From the NCBI GenBank assembly GCA_036924285.1, contig JAYKYS010000004.1, positions 18,260,001 to 18,324,000 of the forward strand: 64,000 bases of DNA. Reading direction: 5' to 3'. This DNA comes from Asterella californica (taxonomy: Eukaryota; Streptophyta; Marchantiopsida; Marchantiales; Aytoniaceae). The notes under the pieces were generated by a model that saw only the letters and a program-made list of their open reading frames with translations, was not told the DNA's origin and ran no database searches. Shown here one piece after another: positions 33,334 through 43,654 of the stretch (positions are counted from its first letter, which is position 1; each line of letters starts with the position of its first letter). The position numbers and the translations under genes are program-made.

Positions 33334-33537
33334 TCAGTAAAGGGTCAAGATAACTACACGAAAACATTGGATGATCATGGGCACGACAAACGGGATATGT
33401 GATGACATGATCTCTCGGTAGTATTCCTCTCCGAAGTTTCTCACTACTAGGGCTTCGTACATGGCTTTGGGTCGACAGATGTGTCTTATCTTGCACTGGG
33501 TGTTAAAGTTTACAGGAGGGAGCTGATTTAGATCCAT
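33334..33537 (-). CDS. Leader uORF2 of element I
   Basis: This 67-codon minus-strand ORF starts MDLNQLPP and ends CFRVVILTLY. The F uORF2 (53074-53274) starts MDLNRPP and ends RFRVVILTLY, with FGE(A/E)(F/Y)(Y)(Q/R)E(V/I) in the middle. Its ATG lies six bases after the uORF1 stop in both elements. The function is unknown. The fold is predicted alpha/beta with a hydrophobic C-terminus; no catalytic motif is seen. Confidence 0.55.
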   Translation of the reverse strand: MDLNQLPPVNFNTQCKIRHICRPKAMYEALVVRNFGEEYYREIMSSHIPFVVPMIIQCFRVVILTLY

Positions 33538-33543
33538 CCTTCG

Positions 33544-33759
33544 TTAGATGAGGATAAAGACGGTGAGATCTCATTCTTGACCGTAAGTGACAACATGTAA
33601 GATCACAGGGACATACGAGAGCATGACTTGCGCGGTAAAGTTATGCCCGAAGGATCCTATCTGAAACTGTTGAAAGTGAACTCGTTCCATGTACATCAGT
33701 TTAATCTGGAAAGGGTTTCGAAAAGGAAATCTGGGCGGTAAGTAGAGTCCTTCGTCCAT
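33544..33759 (-). pseudogene. Leader uORF1 of element I (one nonsense codon)
   Basis: The 216-base length is identical to F uORF1. Shared features are NPF(Q/H)IKL(M/L)Y, the central FG, a QVM.S.VPVIL block, VTY and a DLT(V/L)(F/Y)IL ending. A stop at 33571-33573 falls where F has Trp. The pair uORF1-uORF2 is conserved, with a stop, six bases, then ATG. Confidence 0.55.
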
Positions 33760-34298
33760 CTCTCACAACATGTGCACTCCAACTACCAAGGTATCTCGAT
33801 CCATAAAACTCTGATACAATCTCCTAGGATCACCACGATCTCTCCACGAACAATCTCTTGGATTTCTCAAGGTCGAATGCCCCCACACAGGTCACTCCCC
33901 TTTGCTTAAAAGTTTCGAACACAAAAACAAGGACAGGTGCAAGCTCCCCCGAGCAACCCAAGCCTCACGGACCGATGAGGTGGCACACATGCACATCGCA
34001 TGTTTGGTGCCGTCATACTCATCCACGTGTGGGTCTTCTGGGTGATAGGTTCTAATGCATGCACCATAACGTGTCCCAAAACAAGAGACTAGGCTAGACA
34101 GCTAGTCGACTTTACATGTCAAGGATCGCACTTTGCCATGTTGAGTGCGAACCTGACAACCACATGACGTGGTTACAACGTAGGTCGCAAAAGTCTTATC
34201 TACGCCTAGAATACACCCCCAAAGCAATACAAACGTCACACTAGATACTTTTCTGCCAGCTGCCGCTAACAAGACTCGGGACCTGGACTAGATACCGT

Positions 34299-35214
34299 TG
34301 CCGATACAACTCGACAGAAAACCAGCGAACTTTCACACATCAGAGGTACAGATCTACATCTCAGTCTCCTCTCAAACTTTCCACCTAGGTAGGATACTAG
34401 AATCTCTACTTACAGGTCAAATTTCAGGAAGATCTGACGGCTAGATCTCCTCCCACAATTAACACAAATTCTCAGAAACTAACACGTACTTCCAATCTCA
34501 GATTCAGGACAGAAGCTTCTTCGCCTAAATGAACCGTCCACTTTCACTCAAACTTCCTGTGCTATCAATTCAGAAGGTAAACTCACTACTCAGGAAATTT
34601 GAGCCGATTTGACCGTTTGGATCATCTCCCATAAATCTGCAAACTTGCTGCTCCAGATTGAGAGCTTTCTGCACCCCGTCGCCTTCAAATCGCCATTGCG
34701 CTCAATCCGCAGAACATCTGATGATGAAATTTGTGGTCAGAGCTTCAGCAACTGACAGACTACAAGCTCATGAAATCTGGTCTCAATCTGCCGGCTCAAT
34801 CACTCAAACTCCTTAATCTTACAATCGGAAGAGAAAGCTATGTACTCTCATCACTCTATGAACTTCAAATCGTCATAACGTATGCCCTGGACCTCCAAAT
34901 CGAGTGAAATTTGATTGCTCCTCCCGTCAAGAGCTCTCCGCCCATGCCCTCTGATCTCCAAAATCCCTCGTCAAAGTGCCCCGATCCTCCCAGAGCGCAC
35001 ACTTAGGTAGAAGACAAGTTATCTTCACTTTTTGGAGGACCAATGAGAAGCTAAAGGACTCAACCTTGTCCTTTTCTGCCCCATGGAGACCCCCAGCAGA
35101 GAATAGAGCATTCTAAGCCCAAGAGCAAAGTTTTAGATCCCATTACACCACAACTTCTACAATTGTGTGCAAAACGCACTTATACGGGTAATTTACATAC
35201 TAACTGGTCCCACA
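34299..35214 (-). repeat. LTR of element I
   Basis: This minus-strand sequence of about 916 bp ends (in its own orientation) at 34299 beside the degenerate tRNA-Met-type primer site. The start at TGTGGGACCAG (35214) is a best guess. Similarity to the R/U5 of C and D is patchy. No gene is inside. Confidence 0.45.
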
Positions 35215-35239
35215 ACAGGACAACGCCCCGGAAGACAAG

Positions 35240-35596
35240 ATGTCTTCTGGAAGACAGGAAGACGAGCCGTCTTCCCAGGTATTCCGCGTGGAGGAAGCGA
35301 CTTCCTCGGATCCCTATGAGGTCCCCATGGTCCCTAGTCCCGCACCCGTGCCTCAGAAGACGGAAGAAGCACCGGTCGACTCCGCTTCTCAGAAGACGCT
35401 TCTGTCTTCCGAAGTAGAAGCCGAAGCCGAGGAAGACGCAGCAGCAGCGACAGCAGAGCCAGCCAAGGACGATGAGGAGGAAGCCACCTTAGTGACACCC
35501 GAGGTAACTGAAGGGCTTTCTAGCTTATCAGAAGCCGCGTTAGGAGTTCCGATAGGAGTAGATCAGGTAGAGATTGTCTCCGTGCAATCTGAGTAG
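35240..35596 (+). pseudogene. Likely C-terminal part of the J U3 ORF
   Basis: An open frame of about 118 codons is acidic and rich in E, A, P and S (for example AEAEEDAAAATAEPAKDDEEE) and contains GAAGAC motifs like the ORF before element I. It ends in a TAG at 35594-35596. Placement as the tail of the interrupted coiled-coil gene is inference from composition and position; a disordered linker of another product is possible. Confidence 0.4.
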
Positions 35597-36333
35597 TTAG
35601 TAACTCCATTTACAATTCCAAATATAGTAAGATCGAACATGCTATTTTAAGAGTGGTAGTTTTTCCATGTAATATTAGTTAGGATACCATGTGGCAGCAT
35701 AGGTAGCGTAGGAAGGACAAGGTGGATGGCCAATTCGAGCCGGAGAACCGCTTGCATGTGAGGTAGCAACCTCCTGTCAGCGCCTCTCTCTCCCTGGTGG
35801 TCGTCTCTTCTGGTTCTCATGACAGCGACATAAGTAGGATCGCAGAGTAGGAGATAGAGTTCTGCCTGTTCTGCCAGTTCTAAAACGTTCAGTAGTCGAT
35901 TCTATGGTGCAGGCAGACTAGACACATTAGAGAGAAGACACCTGATGGATAGTTCTTCGCACTACACCCGTTGTTGGAAACATACGAATAGTCTTGGAAT
36001 ACACAGGAGGGGTCTGCATACTCGTACCAGCAGTGGTTCGAAGATGTAGATAGAAGTAGTGGACAGTCTAGGAACAGGGAACGGCATCCTTGTGCAGTCC
36101 TGTTAGTAGACGCAGGAAGTAGAGGGAGTGAGCTTCCCAATGCCATTGTGACTTCTTCTCGGGGAATAGATTGTGGATTTGAGTGCAGAAGCTTTGTTCA
36201 TGTCTTCTGGATGGTGGGTTCCTTGAATTCGCTCCCAATTGTGCATGAGAAGTGTTCTTCTTGAGTGGCGGTGACTGTCAGCAGTTATGGAAGTGTAGCT
36301 TGACTCGTTCAGTAGAGCACTTGGGATCTACGT

Positions 36334-37706
36334 TGTCGCGCTACTTGGCGGCTACATGTTATATTTCTACTCCGACGCTTGAGTTTAGTAGTTCTAGAAG
36401 TTAGCTTATATTACTTCTAGTCCTTTATGTATATGTTTGACACCTTTGCATACGGTGTTAACACTATTTTGAGTCCTAGTAGGCTGATAGTATGTTAGTT
36501 ATCTTGTTCAAGCATTTGTGCGCTTGTGCAAGTGACTTCTTACTTGTCTATGAGGTTCAATGTACATAACTTAGGGTTTCCATGCTGATAGGGGTTTGAG
36601 CTCATGGGTTGTACTTACTTGTCGCCCATGCACGCTTTCTAGCTAATTTAAGTTATTTTTCAGGGCTATGTGTCATTTTAGGTAGTTTAAGTTATACGCT
36701 GGCACTCTAGGGGGCTTGATGTGGTAGCTTATGAGTGTAGAAAAGTTACCAGGTAGTTTAAGGCACAAAAGGACAGTCAAGTGGAGCTATGAACTCCCAT
36801 TGGTCCATTTTTGTCTTTTGTAAAACTCTAAGTTTAGAAACAGAGCTCTAGAGGAGAGTTCGAGCATTTGGTGGGGGATCTTCGAAATCTGAGAACACAG
36901 GAAGAGAGAGCTCGTCGTGCCAAGCACTGTCAGTGAAATTTTTGCTCGATTTGGATCAATAAACAAGGAGTTATGCCCAATTGAAGTTCGGATTGTGCCA
37001 AAACTGCGTCACTTTTGTTGATTTTGGGGTTTTCGGTGCCAATTGCAGCAGAATTGAGGAAATCACTTCAAAACTTCGTGGTTGCGTTCACTGTCAGGAG
37101 GGCTACGACTGTCCAAAAAGTTTCGTATCATTTGAGTAATTGAGTAATTCAGGGCGGCCGCTGAAGCAGAGGGGGTCTGAAAAGCTCTTAATCTAGAGCA
37201 GCGACTTTAGAGAAGGAGATCTGGAGTTCTACAAACATTCAGGAGTCCCAACTTCACAGGGATGTTCAGCATCCTGTAGACTTCAAATACTGTGAGAAGA
37301 TTTGAAATTCATCGAGCCAATTCTCTGTTCTATGTCTGAATAGCTGTCTAGGTACCAGAAATTGCCATAATTCTCTTATTCAGAACTTTTCTGTTCATAT
37401 CTCCGTGTCAGAATTTGATCTCAGGTTGAAACTTCGTCTGTGAGTTCAGTAGTACCTCATTTGCATGTAGGGGAAGTTTAGAGGTCTAAACCTTCATAGT
37501 TTTCCTCTCTTTGAGTGTCAAAGTTCACCGCTTAAGCCTATTACTACCAGTGAGACCTAAATTTCGCTTTTTGAGCATATCAGAGGATCCTACACTCCTG
37601 TGTGAGTGTTTATAGCTCCTGTTGTGACCTGAAAGCCAACCTCTTGAGTAAACAACCACAGCCAGAAGCCCGGCGCTTTCCTAGGTAGACGGATCACACT
37701 CCGACA
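36334..37706 (+). repeat. 5' LTR of element C
   Basis: This LTR is 1373 bp, TG…CA, and nearly identical to 43666-45038. It contains the GC-rich block GGGCGGCCGCTGAAGCAGAG near 37151 that is also in the D LTR. There is no gene inside. Confidence 0.95.
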
Positions 37707-37717
37707 TACTCTCTTTT

Positions 37718-37735
37718 TGGTGAACTCGACGTGAA
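37718..37735 (+). other. Primer-binding site of element C
   Basis: TGGTGAACTCGACGTGAA starts 11 bases after the LTR end. It differs from the site of A and D although the proteins are related, so C uses another primer tRNA, which I cannot name. Confidence 0.55.
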
Positions 37736-37782
37736 ACACCTAGGGTGGGAGTTTTCTTAAGAGTGTTACAGGATCAGATATC

Positions 37783-40155
37783 ATGGCCAACCAAGGATCA
37801 TCAAGTGGAGGTGCTGCTGCTGCTCAGCAACCTATTCAGTTTGATGTTGCTACGATGAAGATGTTCCAGGCTTTTTCCATGTTCATGCAGCAGCAGCAGA
37901 GCACAGAGAGGAAGGAGGTGTTAGCAACCAAGGCGTTGCAATCTGTGGTGCACCAGATGGACCAGTTCAAGGGTACAGATATTTCCAAGTATGTGCGATA
38001 CTATGCTAGGGAGATGGAGGTGAACAAGGTACCTGAGAAGGAGATGGTGGAGAACTTTGAGCTTGCTGTTGTCCTTGAGATTCGTGGACGTGTGAAGGAG
38101 CTCAAGCAGCAGCAAGGACAGAGTTGGGAGAGCTTTATGCGAGCTTTGAAGGAGGAGTACTACACTGAAGATTCAGAGAGGGTGACCAAGAGGACGTTCT
38201 TGGAGTGGGTGGTTAAGCCTAACAAAGGTTTGTCTGTAAATGAGTTGTTAAGGGAGTTTGATCGTCAATATGCTCAGCTTTCTAGGACAGAGAAGCTTAC
38301 ACTAGAGGTTGAGAAGACCGAGCTTTTCCTACAAGCAGCGGACGTGACTATTCAGGAGAAGCTTGAGCTGTTGCTGGAAGACAAGAGTGAGGAGAGAGGA
38401 TTGAAGACTGACTGGAAGGAGGTTGAAGAGGCTGTTTCTTTGCTGGCCAAGAGACAGAGAAGAAGGGACAAGGTGGTGGTAAGTGAAGCAGCACCTCTGA
38501 TAATTCCTGTCAAGCAGTTGCCTACTAAGCCTGCTTTGGTAATTGCTAGAGAGGAAGACTCACCGCTTGATGAGTTGATTAAGGGTATGAAGGAGCTTAA
38601 GCTTAAGCTCACTAGGTTAGAAGAGAAGGAGCAGAATGTACAACCTGCTATGCAGAGACCTCAGATGAGAGAAGGCTTTGTTCATCGTTGTATATGGTGT
38701 GATAGCCTAGACCATGTAAGGAGAGATTGTGGGGAGTTTTCAGATGCATTGAGGAAGGATCTGATCTTCTTCAAAGATGGTAAGATCCATCTAAGAGAGA
38801 CTGGGATGATGTTGGGAACCAACTTTGACAAAGGTGGTATGAAAAGACTTGTGAATGAGATATCAGCATCACATGCTGTTTCTCTTGTGAATGCTGCTAC
38901 CTGTGGAGTGAAAGTGGAGATGGAGAGAGAGAAAGGGACTACTGGGTTGTGGTCTGATATAGTGCGGTCCGTAGCTAGAACAGAGCTAGACAAGGATGTG
39001 CTACGAAGGGTTGGCAACTCAATTCGAGAAGCTACAGGATGGAATGATCCTGTGGATACTATGTCAGTGCATGCTTATGTTGCAAGAAGTCAGCATGAAG
39101 CTGTACTAGAAGAAAAACGCAGGAGAGAGGATGCAGGTGAGGCTTCTACGGCCAAACGACCTGCTACAAGGAGTGAAAGGGCTAGACCAGAGACAAGGCA
39201 GGAGACAACACCTACTCGGGAGGAAACTATGGAGGATCTATCATCTACAACACCAAAGGAGAAGGAGAGAAGCAAGGAGAAGGGTAAGATGCCTGCATAC
39301 AAACTTCAGTCTGATATTGAGATTGCTACAGACCTGAAGCAGGTGTTAGAGAATCGTATCTTGAATGGGAAGGTTGAGTTTACCTTGGGTGAGATTCTTG
39401 GGATAGCAAAGCGTGAGTTCCATGAGGTTATCATAGATATCATCAAGAGGAAACGTCAGATTTTGGGTGAAGCAGCTACGCTTAACGCTCTAGGGACCAA
39501 ACTGTCGGAGGATGAGGAGGATGAGATTGCTGGTTACTGCTCTCAAGTATCAGAGGGAAGATCAGATCAGCACGTGAGGTTTGAAGATGAGGTGGAAGCA
39601 TCGCAGAAGAGCCATTACTCTCATAACCATTGGGCAAGAGCAACCACTGAGACCTTGGTGAAGTTGGGAGACCTAGAGGAACCTATGGTGGCATTGATTG
39701 ATCACGGCTCAGAGATTAATCTGATGTCTAAGGAGCTGTACAAGCGTGGGAGATGGCCCATAGACACCGATCATGGATGGCTTATCCGTGCTGCCAACAA
39801 CCAGCGGGGAGAACTCTATGGTGCTTGCCCCAACATCAAGGTAACTGTGGGTGACATCAGTGATGTTCAGAATTTCTTTGTGCAGGACATGTCAACCTAT
39901 CCTATCATTCTAGGGCAGCCTTACATTACTGCTGTTAGAATGGAGACACGAGTTATGGATGATGGTTCAGCTTATGCTAGGATACGTAGTAGAGATGGCA
40001 AAAGAGCTGTTCAATTTTTGACCGTTGCTGCAGAACATGAGAGGAATCGTGATAGCTTGAGAGACCGTCCACTACCTAAGATTACTCAGGAGTTTAGAGA
40101 GTCTAGGGGTTTTGGCAGAGTACCATTGAAGAGCGAGACTTCAACGGTACAGTAG
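37783..40155 (+). CDS. gag-pro: gag-protease of element C
   Basis: This 790-aa polyprotein starts at an ATG 77 bases after the LTR. Residues about 45-235 form a capsid-like helical region. A CX2CX4HX4C knuckle (CIWCDSLDHVRRDC) lies near residue 304, followed by a long charged spacer and a second conserved region (EFTLGEILGIAKREFHEVII, about 530-550). A retropepsin has ALIDHGSEIN near residue 638 and ILGQPYI about 70 residues later. The Asp-His-Gly triad replaces the usual Asp-Ser/Thr-Gly. The frame stops at 40153-40155 and overlaps pol by 49 bases in the -1 frame. It would form the particle, package RNA and mature the polyprotein. Confidence 0.93.
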   Translation: MANQGSSSGGAAAAQQPIQFDVATMKMFQAFSMFMQQQQSTERKEVLATKALQSVVHQMDQFKGTDISKYVRYYAREMEVNKVPEKEMVENFELAVVLEIRGRVKELKQQQGQSWESFMRALKEEYYTEDSERVTKRTFLEWVVKPNKGLSVNELLREFDRQYAQLSRTEKLTLEVEKTELFLQAADVTIQEKLELLLEDKSEERGLKTDWKEVEEAVSLLAKRQRRRDKVVVSEAAPLIIPVKQLPTKPALVIAREEDSPLDELIKGMKELKLKLTRLEEKEQNVQPAMQRPQMREGFVHRCIWCDSLDHVRRDCGEFSDALRKDLIFFKDGKIHLRETGMMLGTNFDKGGMKRLVNEISASHAVSLVNAATCGVKVEMEREKGTTGLWSDIVRSVARTELDKDVLRRVGNSIREATGWNDPVDTMSVHAYVARSQHEAVLEEKRRREDAGEASTAKRPATRSERARPETRQETTPTREETMEDLSSTTPKEKERSKEKGKMPAYKLQSDIEIATDLKQVLENRILNGKVEFTLGEILGIAKREFHEVIIDIIKRKRQILGEAATLNALGTKLSEDEEDEIAGYCSQVSEGRSDQHVRFEDEVEASQKSHYSHNHWARATTETLVKLGDLEEPMVALIDHGSEINLMSKELYKRGRWPIDTDHGWLIRAANNQRGELYGACPNIKVTVGDISDVQNFFVQDMSTYPIILGQPYITAVRMETRVMDDGSAYARIRSRDGKRAVQFLTVAAEHERNRDSLRDRPLPKITQEFRESRGFGRVPLKSETSTVQ
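40104..40150 (+). promoter_or_regulatory. Predicted -1 ribosomal frameshift signal of element C
   Basis: GGGTTTT at 40107-40113 is in phase (G|GGT|TTT), followed by a 6-nt spacer. A hairpin then pairs 40120-40124 with 40146-40150 and 40026-style numbering aside, its upper stem pairs 40126-40131 with 40139-40144: 11 pairs with one internal mismatch and a 7-nt loop. TAG at 40104-40106 closes the -1 frame immediately upstream, so pol can only be entered by slipping here. Confidence 0.88.
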
Positions 40156-43100
40156 AGATAGGATTCTCGCCTGATCCAGTAGAGCAGGAAGCTTTATCCA
40201 CTAGCTTCTTAGGGTTGACATCATGTGGATCAGTGTGTTATAGGAAGGTTGAGAATCTGAAGAGGTTTGAGAGGCAACATGTGAAGAGTGTACAACAATC
40301 TTTGTGGGATAGTGGAGAGTTAGCAGGAGATGAATACATATCTGGGGTGTTTGAAGAACAGTATTTGGTAGATACTATAGGGGAGTTGAAATCTGTAGTA
40401 GAAAGTTCTATAGATGATGTAGATAGAGTGGTGAGAGTGAGCTCCAAGGAGCTTTATGATGTAATTGATAAGTTTATAGATCGGCAAGAGGTGTATGTGG
40501 AGACCAAGTACAAGTCAGTGGCAAAGAAAGTCAAACCAGTGGCTTTGCCTTTACCACTCGATTACAATCAGAAGATGGAGCAAGCTGCACGAGAGCCGAC
40601 GCTCAGAGGACCGAGAAGAATTGGGCACCAGTTCACAGAAACAACACTGAAGGAGCTGAAGATTGGAGGTGATGGATTTCTTACCGAGCAAGAGAAGAAG
40701 AGCTTCAGGGAGATGCTATCTATGCATGGTAAGGCGTTTGCGTTTGAGTCACATGAAGTAGGATGTGTAGATCCAAGTGTAGTTGCACCTATGGTAATCT
40801 TTACTATACCGCATGTGCCTTGGAATCTACGTCCTATCCCTGTGCCTAGAGCTCATCTGCCAAAGCTGATAGACTTGCTCAATGAGAGGATTAGGATGGG
40901 TATCTTGGAACCGTCTATAGCTCCCTATTCTAGCAGATGGTTTACTGTTCCGAAGAAGAGTGGAGCTTTGAGATTTATCCAAGATATGCAGCCAGTTAAC
41001 AAGGTGACTATCAGGAATATGGGTATAGGACCTATTGTAGACGAGTTTGCAGAGGCTTTTGCTGGTCGTGCTATCTATTCCATGGGAGACTTATATTCAG
41101 GTTACGATCAGTTTCAATTATCCTCTGAGAGTAGAGACTTGACTACAATGAGGACACCTTTAGGGTTACTAAGGATGTGCACCTTACTGCAAGGTGCTAC
41201 CAATTCGGTAGCACATATGATGAATGGCATGAACAAAGTTTTGAGGGACTTCATTCCTGAAAAAACTATGCCATTCCTTGATGATGTGCCGATCAAAGGG
41301 TGTGCTGAGGAGGAGAAGAATGAGGTAAAAGATCAGAGGGGGTGCCGTAAGTTTGTAGCAGATCACATAGCTGATTGTGATAAGATACTGAGTCGACTGG
41401 AAGAGGTTCATTTGACTTTATCAGGAGCCAAGTCTGTGTTTGGAGTACAAGAGGTGTTAATAGTGGGACATCTGTGTGGATCTTATGGTCGGAAACCTTG
41501 TCCAAACAAGGTTGATGTCATCCGAAGGATGAAGGAGACATGTGGATCGGTTACTGAGGTGAGAAGGTTTCTAGGAGCATGTGTGTTTTATCATATATGG
41601 ATTCCACACTTTGCACATGTAGCAGATCCGTTGTACAAGCTGCTGAGGAAGGGGCAAAGATTTCAGTGGCAAGAGGAGCAAAGCGAGTCTATGAGGAAGT
41701 TGAAGGATCTTTTAGCTTCACCACCAACTCTACGGAAGGTAACATATGAGTTGGGCAGATCTGTTATCCTTACTGTTGATACTAGTCCTATTGGCATTGG
41801 ATGGGCTGTAGGACAAGACGATGAGGATGGAAATAGATATGTGGTGCGTTTTGGTGCTAAGGTATTAAGTTCACGGCAGAGAGACTACCCTCAGGTCAAG
41901 AGAGAGCTATGGGGAGTAGTTACTGCGATGAAGAGTGATAAGGAATACTTGATAGGAGCACCTGTGGTTGTGGAGACAGATTGTTTACCTCTCTTGGGAA
42001 TGATCACTAGCTGTACAACTCCAGATATTGCTATGTTGAGGTGGATAGCATATATCAAGTCCTTGAACCCAGAGTTTAGACATATTGCAGGGAAGGACAA
42101 TCCTGTGGCAGATATGTTATCAAGGGCTAGGTATTACGATGAGAAAGAAATGATAGATGATCAGGAGGATGTGGGAACAGAGTTCTATTCTAGTGCTCTT
42201 GCTAGAAGAGATAGAAGCTGTTTTGCAGCCTCGTTGGAGTTTTTTGAGGAAACTATGTATGATGGCGAGTGGTTGGATCTTGGGCGCTATTTGAGTTCAC
42301 TGGAAAAGCAAGAAGGCTGGTCTGATGCAGATTTCAAGAGGATCCGTAGGATAGCTTATGGTTACTTTTTACATGGAGGACATCTATGGAAGCGCCCTAA
42401 GCTACAAGGAGGTATACCGCAGCGGGTGGTATGTGACCTAGAATCGCAGCAGAAGCTGATCAAGGAGTTCCATGAGAGTTTATGGGCTGGTCATAGAGGA
42501 GTTTGGGCTACATTTGCCAAGATGAAGGAAAAGTATTGGTGGAAGGGTATGTATAAGGATGTAGTACAGTTTGTTTCATCTTGTATACCCTGCCAGATGT
42601 ATTCCAACGTACGTCATCGTGATGGATTGCATCCTACTTATCCTTTAGCCATTCATTACAAATGGGTAGTTGATCTGGTAACTATGCCATTTGGACTTGG
42701 ACAAATGAGGTATCTAGTCTTGGCTAGAGAAGATCTATCTAACCAAGTTGAAGGTCGTGCTCTGAGGACAAAGACCACTGCTAGTGTCTGCCGCTTTCTA
42801 CTTGAAGATGTTATTTGTAGGTATGGGTGTGTGGGAAAGATTACTACAGATAGGGGTGAGCTGGATGCACAAGAAGCAGTTGAATTCTTCAAGCGATTGG
42901 GAATCAAGTTGGCGTTAACCACTGCTTACAATCCTGAAGGGAATGGCAAGAGCGAAAGAGGTCATCCGCCAATCATCAAAGCTTTGGTAAAAGCTTGCAA
43001 GGGTAAGATCCGTGAATGGCCTAGACTGTTACCATTTGCTTTGTGGGCAGATCGTACAACTCATAGTACCGTTACAGGTTACATGCCAGCAGAGTTGATA

Positions 43101-43619
43101 CTAGGGCAAAAACCTGTGATGCCGATTGAGGAGGTTGTGCCTACTTGGAATGTTTTGTCATGGGAAGATGGTAGAAGTACGGAGGATCTTCTTGCATTAA
43201 GGATCCAGCAGTTAGAACGAAGACCTGAGGATGTTGCCAAAGCTGTGGAAAGGTTAAAGACTGCTAGAGAGAGAAACAAAGGCAGATTTGATAGGACGCA
43301 TAGATTACGACCCAAACCAGTTAAGGAAGGTGATTGGGTGTTAGTCTATGATAGTAGTCTTGATAATCAGCATAGCGCTATCAGAAAGTTTTCCAAGAGA
43401 TGGTTCGGACCTTATGTGGTGTTAGAAGTTTATGATAATGCCACATACTCTTTGAGAGAGTTAGATGGTGCAGTGCTCAAGATACCAGTCGCAGGGAAGA
43501 GAATCAAGCTCTTTAGGAGGAGAGGGGAGGACCAGAACGTTGCAGAGTTTACGGAGGATGAAGCTGAAGATCCAATGCAGGTTGAAGATGAGTTTGAAGC
43601 CGAAGCTGAAGAGTCTTGA
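40107..43619 (+). CDS. pol: pol (RT, RNase H, integrase) of element C
   Basis: The frame is open from 40107 to 43619 with no ATG near its start, consistent with expression by frameshifting. Counting from codon 40215: RT (WFTVPKKSGALRFIQD near 240; catalytic FLDD near 354), RNase H (TVDTSPIGIGWAVG near 520), integrase zinc motif (HESLWAGH near 752, CIPC near 790), DDE core (VVDLV near 817, TTDRGE near 877, GKSERGH near 912) and an RWFGPY module near 1062. The tail is acidic (DEFEAEAEES) and no chromodomain is present. It copies the element RNA and integrates the DNA. The RT style (DLTTMRTPLGLLRMC) recalls, from memory, Ty3 elements of basidiomycete fungi more than typical plant lineages. Confidence 0.93.
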   Translation, partial: GFWQSTIEERDFNGTVEIGFSPDPVEQEALSTSFLGLTSCGSVCYRKVENLKRFERQHVKSVQQSLWDSGELAGDEYISGVFEEQYLVDTIGELKSVVESSIDDVDRVVRVSSKELYDVIDKFIDRQEVYVETKYKSVAKKVKPVALPLPLDYNQKMEQAAREPTLRGPRRIGHQFTETTLKELKIGGDGFLTEQEKKSFREMLSMHGKAFAFESHEVGCVDPSVVAPMVIFTIPHVPWNLRPIPVPRAHLPKLIDLLNERIRMGILEPSIAPYSSRWFTVPKKSGALRFIQDMQPVNKVTIRNMGIGPIVDEFAEAFAGRAIYSMGDLYSGYDQFQLSSESRDLTTMRTPLGLLRMCTLLQGATNSVAHMMNGMNKVLRDFIPEKTMPFLDDVPIKGCAEEEKNEVKDQRGCRKFVADHIADCDKILSRLEEVHLTLSGAKSVFGVQEVLIVGHLCGSYGRKPCPNKVDVIRRMKETCGSVTEVRRFLGACVFYHIWIPHFAHVADPLYKLLRKGQRFQWQEEQSESMRKLKDLLASPPTLRKVTYELGRSVILTVDTSPIGIGWAVGQDDEDGNRYVVRFGAKVLSSRQRDYPQVKRELWGVVTAMKSDKEYLIGAPVVVETDCLPLLGMITSCTTPDIAMLRWIAYIKSLNPEFRHIAGKDNPVADMLSRARYYDEKEMIDDQEDVGTEFYSSALARRDRSCFAASLEFFEETMYDGEWLDLGRYLSSLEKQEGWSDADFKRIRRIAYGYFLHGGHLWKRPKLQGGIPQRVVCDLESQQKLIKEFHESLWAGHRGVWATFAKMKEKYWWKGMYKDVVQFVSSCIPCQMYSNVRHRDGLHPTYPLAIHYKWVVDLVTMPFGLGQMRYLVLAREDLSNQVEGRALRTKTTASVCRFLLEDVICRYGCVGKITTDRGELDAQEAVEFFKRLGIKLALTTAYNPEGNGKSERGHPPIIKALVKACKGKIREWPRLLPFALWADRTTHSTVTGYMPAELILGQKPVMPIEEVVPTWNVLSWEDGRSTEDLLALRIQQLERRPEDVAKAVERLKTARERNKGRFDRTHRLRPKPVKEGDWVLVYDSSLDNQHSAIRKFSKRWFGPYVVLEVYDNATYSLRELDGAVLKIPVAGKRIKLFRRRGEDQNVAEFTEDEAEDPMQVEDEFEAEAEES

Positions 43620-43654
43620 TCTGGATGGCACATACCGGAGGATGTGCAGGTTCA

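Larger units (their letters stand above)
33268..35214 (-). mobile_element. Element I, minus-strand LTR-plus-leader fragment inside J
   Basis: Read on the minus strand it has an LTR (35214 down to 34299, ending in CA), then one A and a degenerate primer site CGGTATCTAGTCC. F has the same CA-A-TGGTATCAGAGC arrangement. A leader with two tandem uORFs follows, and the sequence stops just before gag would start. The LTR has blocks similar to the C and D LTRs (GAAAGCTCTCAATCTGGAGCAGC). Both outer edges are approximate and no target duplication was established. From 33760 to 34298 there is leader without further supported genes. Confidence 0.55.

Noticed and set aside
33858..34055. Plus-strand ORF of 65 codons within element I
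   Set aside because: It is antisense to the leader of I, with no domain or conservation.
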